The notes below the pieces were generated by a model. It did not search any database, was not told the DNA's origin, and saw only the letters and a program-made list of their open reading frames with translations. This document shows, in pieces, positions 1-8,620 of a DNA stretch of 64,000 nucleotides (position 1 is its first letter; each line of letters starts with the position of its first letter). Both the position numbers and the translations under genes were made by a program. The DNA is from Bacteroidales bacterium (GTDB lineage: Bacteria; Bacteroidota; Bacteroidia; Bacteroidales; Marinilabiliaceae), in NCBI GenBank assembly GCA_024401365.1, contig JAKSLE010000004.1:1-64000 (forward strand), read 5' to 3'.

Positions 1-876
1 GGTCTTATCAAGTACGTCATGGCTCTTATGAACGGTGCTCGTCTTGGTATCGCTGCCCAGGGCGTAGGTATCTCTCAAGCTGCTTTCAACGAGGCTTTGG
101 CATACGCTAAGGATCGTAAGCAGTTCGGTAAGGCTATCATCGAGTTCCCAGCAGTAGCTGAGATGTTGAGCTTGATGAAGGCTAAACTTGATGCTACACG
201 TGCTCTCTTGTACGAGACATCACGTTTCGTTGATATTTACAAGGCACTCGACGATATCGCTAAGGAGCGTAAGCTCGAACCAGAGGAGCGTCAGGAGCAG
301 AAGAAGTTCGCTAAGTTGGCCGACTCATTCACTCCACTCGCTAAGATGATGGGTTCTGAGTTTGCTAACCAGAATGCTTACGACTGTATTCAGGTTCATG
401 GCGGTTCAGGCTTCATGAAGGAGTACACTTGCGAGCGTCTCTACCGTGATGCACGTATCACATCAATCTACGAGGGTACAAGCCAGTTGCAGACAGTAGC
501 AGCTATCCGCTACGTAACAACAGGCGCTTACTTGAACCAGATTCGTGACGCATACGAGACACTTCACTTCGATGCTCGTTTCGATATTCTCCGTGACAAG
601 CTCAAGGATATGGCTGATAAGGCTGGCATGGCTATCAACCAGGTTGTTGAGTCTAAGAATCAGGAGTTGCTCGACCTTGTAGCTCGTCGTCTTGTTGAGA
701 TGTGTGCTCATACAATCATGGGCCACCTTCTCCTTCAGGATGCTAACAAGAATCCTGAGCTCTTCGAGAAGTCGGCTAACGTATACATCCGTTACGCTGA
801 GGCTGAGGTTGAGAAGCACATCACTTTCATCCGCAAGTTCCAAGAGGAGAACCTCGAGTGCTACCGTATGGCTTAA
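1..876 (+). CDS. Acyl-CoA dehydrogenase, C-terminal part (5' end outside window)
   Basis: Flavin-dependent oxidation of a short-chain acyl-CoA to the enoyl-CoA, passing electrons to electron-transfer flavoprotein, is the known role of the family. The reading frame is open from base 1, so the start and the N-terminal FAD domain lie outside the window. Visible are the C-terminal helical domain, the HGGSGFMKEY segment, the RLYRDARI segment and the IYEGTSQLQ motif, whose Glu is at the position of the catalytic base in many family members. About 100 further residues follow this motif, an extension seen in a subset of anaerobe acyl-CoA dehydrogenases. A strong terminator follows at 928. Substrate chain length cannot be read from this fragment. 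Confidence 0.93.
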   Translation, partial: GLIKYVMALMNGARLGIAAQGVGISQAAFNEALAYAKDRKQFGKAIIEFPAVAEMLSLMKAKLDATRALLYETSRFVDIYKALDDIAKERKLEPEERQEQKKFAKLADSFTPLAKMMGSEFANQNAYDCIQVHGGSGFMKEYTCERLYRDARITSIYEGTSQLQTVAAIRYVTTGAYLNQIRDAYETLHFDARFDILRDKLKDMADKAGMAINQVVESKNQELLDLVARRLVEMCAHTIMGHLLLQDANKNPELFEKSANVYIRYAEAEVEKHITFIRKFQEENLECYRMA

Positions 877-927
877 TGCCTTGGACATAGCACTACTAGA
901 AGATTATTCGAAAAACCGTTACATAAA

Positions 928-964
928 GGGAGTTTCGGCCACACGGCCGAAGCTCCCTTGTGTT
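928..964 (+). terminator. Intrinsic terminator after acyl-CoA dehydrogenase
   Basis: A 13-bp stem with one mismatch (GGGAGTTTCGGCC against GGCCGAAGCTCCC) closes a 4-base loop and is followed by a T-rich stretch. It separates the dehydrogenase from the outer-membrane protein gene. Confidence 0.85.
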
Positions 965-982
965 TTATATACGCCACTATAT

Positions 983-1012
983 TTTGCGACCAAACAAAAA
1001 GTGGTAATTTTG
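983..1012 (+). promoter_or_regulatory. Bacteroidota-type promoter for the FadL-like gene
   Basis: TTTG at 983-986 and TAATTTTG at 1005-1012, 18 bases apart, match the Bacteroidota -33/-7 consensus (TTTG and TAnnTTTG). The predicted transcript starts about 30 bases before the ATG at 1047. Confidence 0.7.
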
Positions 1013-1046
1013 CATCATACAATAAAACATATATATAAAGGTTCAA

Positions 1047-2498
1047 ATGTCACTATTAAGGTTTTTGGCTGTAGCAACGGCATACAGCGTTTCCGTTCTT
1101 GCATTTGCAGGAGGCTATCTCACAAACACTAATCAGCACGCGTCATTTTTACGAATGATTGCTCGTGGAGCTTCGGTATCGCTCGATGGAGTTTACTCCA
1201 ACCCTGCAGGTCTTTCGTTTTTGGAAGATGGAAATCACATCTCGCTGACTATTCAGAGTGCGTATCAGAAGAGAGATATCAAATCTCAAAGTCCAATATT
1301 TATCAACAGCCAGTGTCCCGACGGCGTACGTTCGTACCATGGCAAGGCAGCAGCGCCTATCGTACCTTCTGTACACTATGCCTATCGCAAGGGCGACTGG
1401 ACAATAGCTTCGGCTTTAGCCATAACTGGTGGTGGTGGTAAGGCTTCGTTTGACAAAGGATTACCTCTCTTTGAGGCATCGGCAATAGGCATGATGACCA
1501 AGGAGACCAATGGAGCCCTCTCTTCGGACATGTACGATATCTCTAGCGCAATGGAGGGCAGACAGTACATAATGGGTCTGACTTTGGGTTTGGGATACAA
1601 ATTCAATGAGCACTTCTCTGCATTCGCAGGCGGTCGTATGAACTACTTCATGGGTGGTTATACCGGTCACCTCAAGATCAATCTTCGTAATGGAGTAGCA
1701 GAAACTCTCGGTCAACAAGTATATCTGCAAGCATACCAACAGCTTTTGGCAGCTGGTATAGACGCTCAAGCAGCAGCACAGCAGGCTATGGCCATGGCAC
1801 AACAGCAAGGTACTGCTATGAGTCAGAAACTCGACGCATCGGCTATTAAGTTGGACTGCGACCAAACAGGTTGGGGGTTGACACCAGTCATTGGCGTTTT
1901 CGGCAGATTCGGTATTATTGATCTCGCTGCGAAATACGAGTTCATCACAAATCTCAATATCGAGAACGACACACATACCCTTGAGCGTCCTGCATCGGCA
2001 GCTGAATTGCTTCGTCCATACGAGAATGGCGTAAATACTCCTAACGACATACCTTCGTTGCTTACTCTTGCAGCCGGCGTACATATTCTTCCATCATTGA
2101 GAGCTACTGTAGAGTGGCACTTCTTCGACGACAAGAACGCAAGAATGGCCGACAACAAGCAGAAGACTCTTGAGCGCGGTACATTTGAGTACCTTGCAGG
2201 TATAGAGTGGGACGTAATAGACCGCATCACTATCTCGGGTGGCTATCAGCGTACCGACTATGGCTTGTCGGACGACTTCCAGTCGGATACTTCATTTGCT
2301 TGCGACTCTTACTCACTCGGCTTCGGCACAAAGGTAAAGTTGACAGAAAAGATGGCGATGGACATTGCATACTTCTGGACAACATACGAAGACTATACCA
2401 AAAAGTCGACCAACTACAACAGACTCGGAGTAAACGGCACCGACATATACAGCAGAACAAACAAAGTATTTGGCGTATCGCTAGAGTACAAGTTCTGA
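1047..2498 (+). CDS. OmpP1/FadL family outer-membrane transport protein
   Basis: Probably a 14-strand outer-membrane beta-barrel that lets hydrophobic compounds such as long-chain fatty acids across, as in the FadL/TodX family. A signal peptide covers about residues 1-22 (hydrophobic run ending SVLAFAGG). The mature start, followed by GASVSLDGVYSNPAGLSFL, matches the FadL-type N-terminal hatch segment with its NPAG motif. The rest alternates short amphipathic strands and ends in an aromatic residue (EYKF), as barrels do. A Gln/Ala-rich insert (near residues 225-260) is unusual and may be a periplasmic or extracellular loop. It has its own promoter and a terminator at 2521, so it is probably a single-gene unit. 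Substrate is unknown. Confidence 0.85.
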   Translation: MSLLRFLAVATAYSVSVLAFAGGYLTNTNQHASFLRMIARGASVSLDGVYSNPAGLSFLEDGNHISLTIQSAYQKRDIKSQSPIFINSQCPDGVRSYHGKAAAPIVPSVHYAYRKGDWTIASALAITGGGGKASFDKGLPLFEASAIGMMTKETNGALSSDMYDISSAMEGRQYIMGLTLGLGYKFNEHFSAFAGGRMNYFMGGYTGHLKINLRNGVAETLGQQVYLQAYQQLLAAGIDAQAAAQQAMAMAQQQGTAMSQKLDASAIKLDCDQTGWGLTPVIGVFGRFGIIDLAAKYEFITNLNIENDTHTLERPASAAELLRPYENGVNTPNDIPSLLTLAAGVHILPSLRATVEWHFFDDKNARMADNKQKTLERGTFEYLAGIEWDVIDRITISGGYQRTDYGLSDDFQSDTSFACDSYSLGFGTKVKLTEKMAMDIAYFWTTYEDYTKKSTNYNRLGVNGTDIYSRTNKVFGVSLEYKF

Positions 2499-2520
2499 TA
2501 AAGGGCATATACGAAAAACA

Positions 2521-2556
2521 ACGAGCTCCCATCCGCAGATGAGAGCTCGTTTTGTA
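2521..2556. terminator. Hairpin between convergent genes (bidirectional terminator)
   Basis: ACGAGCTC at 2521-2528 pairs with GAGCTCGT at 2543-2550. T-rich sequence follows on the plus strand, and an A-rich stretch precedes it, giving a T-run on the minus strand. It lies between the FadL-like gene and the convergent plug-protein gene. Confidence 0.7.
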
Positions 2557-2604
2557 TTTACAATACTCTTTTACTCGCCCAAGTCTGAAGAAGCAATGCA
2601 TGTA

Positions 2605-3975
2605 CTAATGGATGAACGCATTAGGCGTTTTAAGCGTATTATGCTTCTTGTATGCCAACACTCGATAGTACCCAGTAGATGGATCGCGATAATAGACACA
2701 TATGTGATAATCATTCTCGGTCTCAGAAAATGAGGCCTCGGTATTAGTCATATCCACCCTACCTTCGGCATCCACCTCCACTATGCGGTAGTTTGCCAAT
2801 GACTGCTTAACCAGATAGGTGTAATCTTCAAGAACGAAATTGGATTCGCTGGCATTCCACTCCTCTACCCAACCGAACTTATTGCGGTTCATAGGGAATG
2901 GCGCATCATTGAAATCGCCCACTACATACAAACTAGAGTTACGTCCGAACCTATATGCAGGCTCATGGAGATTAATATGTATTATAGAATAATCGGCAGT
3001 AATATCAAAGTTCGTTTTAGGCTCATCGTAATTGTGGATATACTGCAATCCGTTGAAATCCTCATGATACGAGTACCCTAGAGGTACGGTAGCCAAAGGT
3101 ATCTCGGCATGATAATAACCGTCGAACACCGACACTCTGGTATCGCTCAACACGTGACCGCGCAAGCTGCGTGTATCGGCCCATCTCCACTCCGAACCAC
3201 CTTGAAACACCAACGGGTCGGTATATGACATATCGTCGCCACGTACTATGGTAGGATTGTCAAAAAAGAGGAGCGACGACATGTCGTTGTTCTGCCAGGA
3301 ACAGACCGAGATATCGCGCAACGACTTGGAGGAGCCATTGGATAGTCCTTTATGTACCGTAACCGTAAGATCTTGCATACCGTTATTGTTGGTCTTCCTT
3401 ACGCACGACTCAATACCCATCTCATGCTCCGCTATAATGACCGGACGAGTCAATATATGCTCATCGTCGCCCATTGAATATACAGAGATGGTATAATTGC
3501 CCGACACCTTGAATTGGCGGACAGGTACATGTACTTTGTAATGGACATAATCGACAGTCGTATTGAACGACAACATATACTCCGAACAATCGTACTGTTT
3601 TTCAAATCCATCCCAATACTCGAGCGTAAGCATATCATCGGGTTGCCACTCAACATCGCAATGTCGAACCACGAAATAGAGCTGTCGCGAGTCGGCAAAC
3701 AGTTCATCGAAAGACAATAGAATATCTAAATCACTATTAGCATCCAAATCGTAAACATACTGCTGTTTCCACTCCTTCTGAGGGGTTATTCTGACTGTAT
3801 GAACAGACGGAAGTTGATAAAAGAGAGAATCCCAAACGGCAGATCGCGCATAAGAGCAAATCGGCAACACACTGAAACAGAGTAAAAAACAAAAGGTTGC
3901 AATAATTGGCGAGAAAATTTGTCGCCAATTAAAGTTTTTTTGGTCTAATAATTCGTTTTTGACGTTAAGTTTCAT
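2605..3975 (-). CDS. Type IX secretion system plug-domain protein (DUF5103)
   Basis: Proteins with this domain plug the SprA/Sov translocon of the type IX secretion system from the periplasmic side. The N-terminus has a hydrophobic segment (about residues 20-43, ending CSYARSA) consistent with a signal peptide. The start of the mature protein (SVHTVRITPQKEW, then LLSFDEL, then RHCDVEWQPDDM) follows the conserved order of the DUF5103 N-terminal domain, including the HCDxxW motif. The C-terminal half holds a second beta-rich domain (YSIIHINLHEP, YVVGDFND). The length of 456 residues is near the family norm. It stands alone, divergent from nqrA across a 102-base control region. Confidence 0.82.
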   Translation of the reverse strand: MKLNVKNELLDQKNFNWRQIFSPIIATFCFLLCFSVLPICSYARSAVWDSLFYQLPSVHTVRITPQKEWKQQYVYDLDANSDLDILLSFDELFADSRQLYFVVRHCDVEWQPDDMLTLEYWDGFEKQYDCSEYMLSFNTTVDYVHYKVHVPVRQFKVSGNYTISVYSMGDDEHILTRPVIIAEHEMGIESCVRKTNNNGMQDLTVTVHKGLSNGSSKSLRDISVCSWQNNDMSSLLFFDNPTIVRGDDMSYTDPLVFQGGSEWRWADTRSLRGHVLSDTRVSVFDGYYHAEIPLATVPLGYSYHEDFNGLQYIHNYDEPKTNFDITADYSIIHINLHEPAYRFGRNSSLYVVGDFNDAPFPMNRNKFGWVEEWNASESNFVLEDYTYLVKQSLANYRIVEVDAEGRVDMTNTEASFSETENDYHICVYYRDPSTGYYRVLAYKKHNTLKTPNAFIH

Positions 3976-4000
3976 TTTCTTTGCACTCGATTTATTGGCT

Positions 4001-4032
4001 CAAAAGTAGTCATAATTTTCAGAGTTAACTCT
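4001..4032. promoter_or_regulatory. Divergent control region of nqrA and the plug-protein gene
   Basis: On the minus strand TACTTTTG (4001-4008) fits the -7 consensus for the plug gene. On the plus strand TAATTTTC (4013-4020) is one base off the same consensus for nqrA. A perfect 12-base palindrome, AGAGTTAACTCT, occupies 4021-4032 directly beside the nqrA -7-like element. No good -33 box was found for either. Confidence 0.45.
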
Positions 4033-4077
4033 CTGAACTAAAGAAAAAACAAGAAACACAAAACACAAATACAAACA

Positions 4078-5421
4078 ATGTCTGAAGTGATTAAACTCAA
4101 AAGAGGCCTCGACATTCGCTTGGCAGGTAAGTCGGAGACGATTTACACCCAGGTGGCTCCATCTGAGCAGTTTGCCATTTGTCCGGCTGATTTCAAAGGA
4201 TTGACGCCAAAGATGGTAGCAAAGGTGGGCGACAAAGTGAATGCGGGTGATGTGCTTTTCGTAGACAAGCAGCATCCTGAGGTTCTATTTGTATCGCCTG
4301 TTTCGGGCGAGCTTGCAGCCGTTAATCGCGGTGAGCGACGTGTAATACTTGAGGTAGTTGTTAAGGCCGACGGTGTAGCTACTACACGCGACTTTGGCAA
4401 AGAGGACGTTAAGAGCCTCTCTCGCGATCAAGTTATCAACAAACTATTGAAGACTGGTGCATGGACCTACTTCAAGCAGCGTCCATACAACGTGGTTGCT
4501 GATCCATGGAGCCCAATCCGTTCGATCTTCGTATCGACATTCGACACAGCTCCTTTGGCACCAGACTACGATTTCATCATTACTGGCAACGAGGCTAACT
4601 TCCAGGCTGGTCTTGAGGTATTGGCAAAGGTTGCTCCTACATTTGTAGGTGTACGTTCTGAGAGTGCAAACAACGCATTTGCACAGGCAAAGGGCGTAAC
4701 TGTAACAGCATTTGCAGGCAAACACCCTGCAGGTTGCGTAGGTGTACAGATTAACCATGTTCAGCCTATCAATGCTGGCGAGAAGGTATTGACAATCGGC
4801 GTTCAGGAGGTTGTAGCTATCGGTAAGCTCTTCTCAACAGGTGTTATGGACTTCGCTCGTGTAGCTGTAGTCTGTGGCTCTGAGGTTAAGAAGCCTACAT
4901 ACGTTCGCACAACACTTGGCGCACAGTTGACAAACATTCTCAAGGACAACATTGCTTCTGACAATGTTCGTATCATTTCGGGCAACGTTTTGACAGGCAC
5001 ACAAGTTAACAATGACGGTTACTTGCGCTACTACGACTCACAGGTAACAATAATTCCTGAGGGTAATGAGTATGAGTTCTTGGGCTGGGCTATGCCAGGT
5101 CTTAACAAGTTCTCTAACCACAAGACATTCCTCTCGTGGTTGACAGGCTCTAAGACATACAAGCTCGACACAAATATGCATGGTGAGCACAGAGCATTCG
5201 TTGTTTCAGGCGAGCTCGACGCTGTATTACCAATGGACATCTACCCAGAATTCCTTTTCAAGGCTATCATGGCTCAGGACATCGACAAGATGATTGAGCT
5301 TGGCATCTACGAGGTAGTAGAGGAAGACATCGCTCTCTGCGAGTTCGTCTGCACAAGTAAGCTTGGCTTGCAGAAGATCTTGAGAAACGGTCTTGACCTT
5401 ATGGCTAAGGAGGTAGGATAA
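4078..5421 (+). CDS. nqrA: Na+-translocating NADH:quinone reductase subunit A
   Basis: Peripheral subunit of the six-subunit Na+-NQR complex, which oxidises NADH, reduces quinone and pumps sodium out of the cell. The N-terminus (KLKRGLDIRLAGK) and the following barrel-sandwich hybrid-like segment with VGDKVNAGDVLF and SPVSGELAAVNRGERR are typical of NqrA. The length of 447 residues matches the family. It is the first gene of an uninterrupted nqrABCDEF operon with intergenic gaps of 9 to 38 bases. The start at 4078 follows an A-rich leader without a clear Shine-Dalgarno site, as is usual in this phylum. Confidence 0.97.
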   Translation: MSEVIKLKRGLDIRLAGKSETIYTQVAPSEQFAICPADFKGLTPKMVAKVGDKVNAGDVLFVDKQHPEVLFVSPVSGELAAVNRGERRVILEVVVKADGVATTRDFGKEDVKSLSRDQVINKLLKTGAWTYFKQRPYNVVADPWSPIRSIFVSTFDTAPLAPDYDFIITGNEANFQAGLEVLAKVAPTFVGVRSESANNAFAQAKGVTVTAFAGKHPAGCVGVQINHVQPINAGEKVLTIGVQEVVAIGKLFSTGVMDFARVAVVCGSEVKKPTYVRTTLGAQLTNILKDNIASDNVRIISGNVLTGTQVNNDGYLRYYDSQVTIIPEGNEYEFLGWAMPGLNKFSNHKTFLSWLTGSKTYKLDTNMHGEHRAFVVSGELDAVLPMDIYPEFLFKAIMAQDIDKMIELGIYEVVEEDIALCEFVCTSKLGLQKILRNGLDLMAKEVG

Positions 5422-5459
5422 CGTTAATAAGTAAGTAAAAAGTAAAAACGTAATAAGAC

Positions 5460-6608
5460 GTGAAAGCTTTAAGAAAATATGTTGACAGCGTGAAGCCTAA
5501 CTTCCAGGAGGGTGGCAAGTTCAGCTGGCTCCGTTCTACATTCGGTGCCTTCGAGACTTTCCTCTTTACTCCAAACGAGGTAAACAAGGGCGGTGTTCAC
5601 GTTCGCGACGCGGTGGATTTGAAGAGAACCATCATCGTCGTAGTGTTGGCTTTGATTCCAGCACTTTTGATGGGTATGTACAACACTGGTTACCAGCACT
5701 TCCGTGCTATTGGCGAGGCAGCTGAGTTTGGGGATATGTTCCTCTACGGCTTCTTGCAGGTATTGCCAATGTTGATCGTATCTTATGTTGTAGGTCTCGG
5801 TATTGAGTTTGCCGTTGCACAGATGCGCGGCCACGAGGTAAACGAGGGTTTCCTTGCAACAGGTATGTTGATCCCTATGATTATGCCAGCAGACGTTCCT
5901 CTTTGGATGGTTGCTTTGGCTACAGCATTCGCAGTTATCTTCGCTAAGGAGGTATTCGGTGGTACAGGTATGAATATCTGGAACCCTGCTTTGATTGCTC
6001 GTGCATTCTTGTTCTTCGCTTATCCTAGCAAGATGTCTGGTGACTCTGTATGGTATGGCGCAGAGAAGGCAGTAGACGGTTTCTCGGGTGCAACAGCACT
6101 TTCGAATGCTAATGCTACTGGTGCTACAGGTTTCGACTTCATGGATTGTGTATATGGTCTTATCCCAGGTTCTATCGGTGAGACATCTGTAATTGCTATC
6201 GCTATCGGTGCTGTATTGATGCTCTGCACAGGCGTTGCCAGTGTAAAGACAATGATTTCGGTATTCGTAGGTGGTGCATTGACAGCATACCTCTTCAATA
6301 TCGGTGGCGCTACGGGCATGGGTTCATTGTGCTGGTGCGATCACCTTGTAATTGGTGGCTTCTGCTTCGGTGCAGTATTCATGGCTACAGACCCTGTAAC
6401 ATCTCCACGCACAGAGTGTGGCAAGTACATCTACGGTTTCTTGATTGGTGCTATGGCAATTATCATCCGTGTATTGAACCCTGGTTATCCAGAGGGTATG
6501 ATGCTCGCGATATTGCTCATGAACACATTTGCTCCACTTATCGATAGCATTATCGTAGGTCGCAACATCAGCCGCAGAAAGAATCGTGTTAAACAACAAG
6601 CAAAATAA
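5460..6608 (+). CDS. nqrB: Na+-translocating NADH:quinone reductase subunit B
   Basis: Integral membrane subunit carrying a covalently bound FMN and riboflavin, and a main part of the sodium path. The start is a GTG codon (read MKALRKYVDSVK). Several membrane segments follow from residue 57. The flavinylation motif D-G-F-S-G-A-T is present, which puts the FMN-bearing threonine at residue 212. The covalent link is made in other bacteria by the flavin transferase ApbE, which is not encoded in this window. Length (382) is close to that of other Bacteroidota NqrB proteins. Confidence 0.97.
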   Translation: MKALRKYVDSVKPNFQEGGKFSWLRSTFGAFETFLFTPNEVNKGGVHVRDAVDLKRTIIVVVLALIPALLMGMYNTGYQHFRAIGEAAEFGDMFLYGFLQVLPMLIVSYVVGLGIEFAVAQMRGHEVNEGFLATGMLIPMIMPADVPLWMVALATAFAVIFAKEVFGGTGMNIWNPALIARAFLFFAYPSKMSGDSVWYGAEKAVDGFSGATALSNANATGATGFDFMDCVYGLIPGSIGETSVIAIAIGAVLMLCTGVASVKTMISVFVGGALTAYLFNIGGATGMGSLCWCDHLVIGGFCFGAVFMATDPVTSPRTECGKYIYGFLIGAMAIIIRVLNPGYPEGMMLAILLMNTFAPLIDSIIVGRNISRRKNRVKQQAK

Positions 6609-6617
6609 GCAACGACA

Positions 6618-7304
6618 ATGGCAGCAAACAATAATTCGAAGGGCTTCTCGACGAATAGCAACACCTACACTATTGTTTATGCAGTAGTAATGGTAGTCAT
6701 CGTTGCATTCCTCTTGGCATTCGCACATTCTGCATTAGGTCCTACACAGGAAAAGAATGTACGACTCGACACAAAGAAGCAGATTCTTAGCGCATTGAAC
6801 ATCAATGAGTTCTCTGATGCTCAGGCAACATTCTCAAAGAATGTAGTAAAGATTTTGGACAACAACGGTGCAGAGAAGGGCTGTGCAGTAGCAGACTTTG
6901 ACGTAACAGGTGCTGATAAGAACGATGTTATCTATCAGTGTTCAGTAGACGGCGCTACAAAGTACGTTATCCCTATGAATGGTAACGGTCTTTGGGGTGC
7001 AATCTGGGGCTACATTGCTCTCGACGAGAACAAGAGCACAGTATATGGCATCTATTTCAACCACGCCAGCGAGACAGCTGGTCTTGGTGCTGAGATTGTT
7101 AAGCCAGCATTCTGCAACCAGTTCAAAAACAAGAATATTCAGCGAGACGGCGTATTGACATCTATCGCAGTTGTCAAGAAGGGCCAGGCTGCTGAGGGCA
7201 AGGATTATGTAGATGGTATCTCGGGTGGTACAATCACATCTTCGGCCGTTAGCGTAATGGTAGAGACAAGTCTCAAGAAGTTCGAAGGTTTCTTAACAAA
7301 GTAA
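6618..7304 (+). CDS. nqrC: Na+-translocating NADH:quinone reductase subunit C
   Basis: Membrane-anchored subunit with a second covalent FMN. One membrane helix is seen near residues 17-40, followed by a periplasmic FMN-binding domain. The flavinylation motif near the C-terminus reads S-G-G-T-I-T-S, with Thr205 as the expected attachment site. The second Gly replaces the more common Ala of SGAT. It lies 9 bases after nqrB, and nqrD follows after 17 bases with an unusually good ribosome-binding site. Confidence 0.96.
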   Translation: MAANNNSKGFSTNSNTYTIVYAVVMVVIVAFLLAFAHSALGPTQEKNVRLDTKKQILSALNINEFSDAQATFSKNVVKILDNNGAEKGCAVADFDVTGADKNDVIYQCSVDGATKYVIPMNGNGLWGAIWGYIALDENKSTVYGIYFNHASETAGLGAEIVKPAFCNQFKNKNIQRDGVLTSIAVVKKGQAAEGKDYVDGISGGTITSSAVSVMVETSLKKFEGFLTK

Positions 7305-7306
7305 AC

Positions 7307-7316
7307 TAGGAGGAAA
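7307..7316 (+). promoter_or_regulatory. Strong Shine-Dalgarno site before nqrD
   Basis: AGGAGG lies about 8 bases before the ATG at 7322. Most genes in this window lack such a site, so nqrD seems to be set up for strong independent initiation inside the operon. Confidence 0.6.
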
Positions 7317-7321
7317 GAAAA

Positions 7322-7951
7322 ATGAGCTTATCTAAGAAGAACAAAGAGGCATTTTTGAATCCTCTTACAATCAACAACCCTGTTACAGTACAGGTGCTTG
7401 GTATCTGTTCGGCTCTTGCTGTTACAGCCCAGCTCAAGCCTGCATTGGTTATGGGTCTTGCCGTTACAGTTATCGTAGCTGTAGCCAACGTTGTTATCTC
7501 CCTTTTGAGAAAAACAGTTCCTAACCGTATCCGTATTATCGTTCAATTGGTAGTTGTAGCTACTCTCGTAACACTCGTATCTGAGGTTTTGAAGGCTTTT
7601 GCATACGACATTAGCGTACAGTTGTCGGTATACGTTGGTTTGATTATTACAAACTGTATCTTGATGGGTCGTCTTGAGGCCTTCGCTATGCAGAACGGTC
7701 CATTCGAGTCTTTGCTCGATGGTATCGGTAGCGGACTTGGCTATGCTAAGATTTTGGTTATCGTAGCATTCTTCCGCGAATTGCTTGGTTCTGGCAAGCT
7801 TCTTGACTTCAACATTTTGAACTACGACTGTATTCAGAATGCCGGCTATCAGAACAACGGTCTCATGTTGCTTGCACCAATGGCATTGATCATTTGCGGT
7901 TGCATCATCTGGTGGGAGCGTGCTCACAATAAGGATCTACAGGAAAAATAA
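7322..7951 (+). CDS. nqrD: Na+-translocating NADH:quinone reductase subunit D
   Basis: Integral membrane subunit of the NQR complex, homologous to NqrE and to RnfE. The 209 residues form about six hydrophobic helices. The family features seen are an N-terminal NPLTINNPVTVQVLGICSALAV stretch and the C-N-C-type segment ITNCILMGRLEAFA; its cysteine belongs to the conserved pair that NqrD and NqrE use to hold the intramembrane 2Fe-2S centre. It pairs with the adjacent nqrE, which has the inverted topology. Confidence 0.96.
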   Translation: MSLSKKNKEAFLNPLTINNPVTVQVLGICSALAVTAQLKPALVMGLAVTVIVAVANVVISLLRKTVPNRIRIIVQLVVVATLVTLVSEVLKAFAYDISVQLSVYVGLIITNCILMGRLEAFAMQNGPFESLLDGIGSGLGYAKILVIVAFFRELLGSGKLLDFNILNYDCIQNAGYQNNGLMLLAPMALIICGCIIWWERAHNKDLQEK

Positions 7952-7973
7952 ACAGTAACAGCAGAAGATTATC

Positions 7974-8597
7974 ATGGATTTAGTAAGTCTTTTCGTCCGC
8001 TCGATTTTTGTGGACAATATGATATTCGCCTTCTTCCTCGGTATGTGTTCATACTTGGCCGTATCGAAGAGTGTTAAGACGGCGTTTGGTCTTGGTCTTG
8101 CAGTTACATTCGTACTTGTAGTGACCTTGCCAGTTAACTATTTGTTGCAGACAAAGGTGTTGGGTCCAAACTGTCTTGCAGATGGCGTTGACCTCACATT
8201 CTTGTCATTCATTCTTTTCATTGCTGTGATTGCAGGTATCGTGCAATTGGTAGAGATGGTAGTAGAGAAGTTTGCTCCATCGCTCTATGCATCACTCGGT
8301 ATCTTCCTTCCATTGATTGCCGTTAACTGTGCTATCATGGGTGGTTCGCTCTTCATGCAGCAGCGTATTGGTCTCGAGCCAACAGACCCAAAGGCAATTA
8401 CTGACATTGTTTCGGCAATTGTTTATGCTTTGGGTTCAGGTATTGGTTGGTTGATCGCTATCGTAGCTCTCGCAGCAGTACGTGAGAAGATGGCATACTC
8501 TAATGTACCACCAGCATTGCGTGGCCTTGGCATCACATTTATTGTGGTAGGTCTTATGGCTATGTCATTCATGTGTTTCAGTGGTCTTAAATTGTAA
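7974..8597 (+). CDS. nqrE: Na+-translocating NADH:quinone reductase subunit E
   Basis: Integral membrane subunit of about six helices (207 residues), paired with NqrD around the intramembrane 2Fe-2S cluster. The N-terminus ([24 protein letters not shown]) and the [15 protein letters not shown] segment with its conserved cysteine are characteristic. It lies 22 bases after nqrD and 23 bases before nqrF. Confidence 0.96.
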   Translation: MDLVSLFVRSIFVDNMIFAFFLGMCSYLAVSKSVKTAFGLGLAVTFVLVVTLPVNYLLQTKVLGPNCLADGVDLTFLSFILFIAVIAGIVQLVEMVVEKFAPSLYASLGIFLPLIAVNCAIMGGSLFMQQRIGLEPTDPKAITDIVSAIVYALGSGIGWLIAIVALAAVREKMAYSNVPPALRGLGITFIVVGLMAMSFMCFSGLKL

Positions 8598-8620
8598 AAC
8601 TCAGTAACACAATAGCTGAT

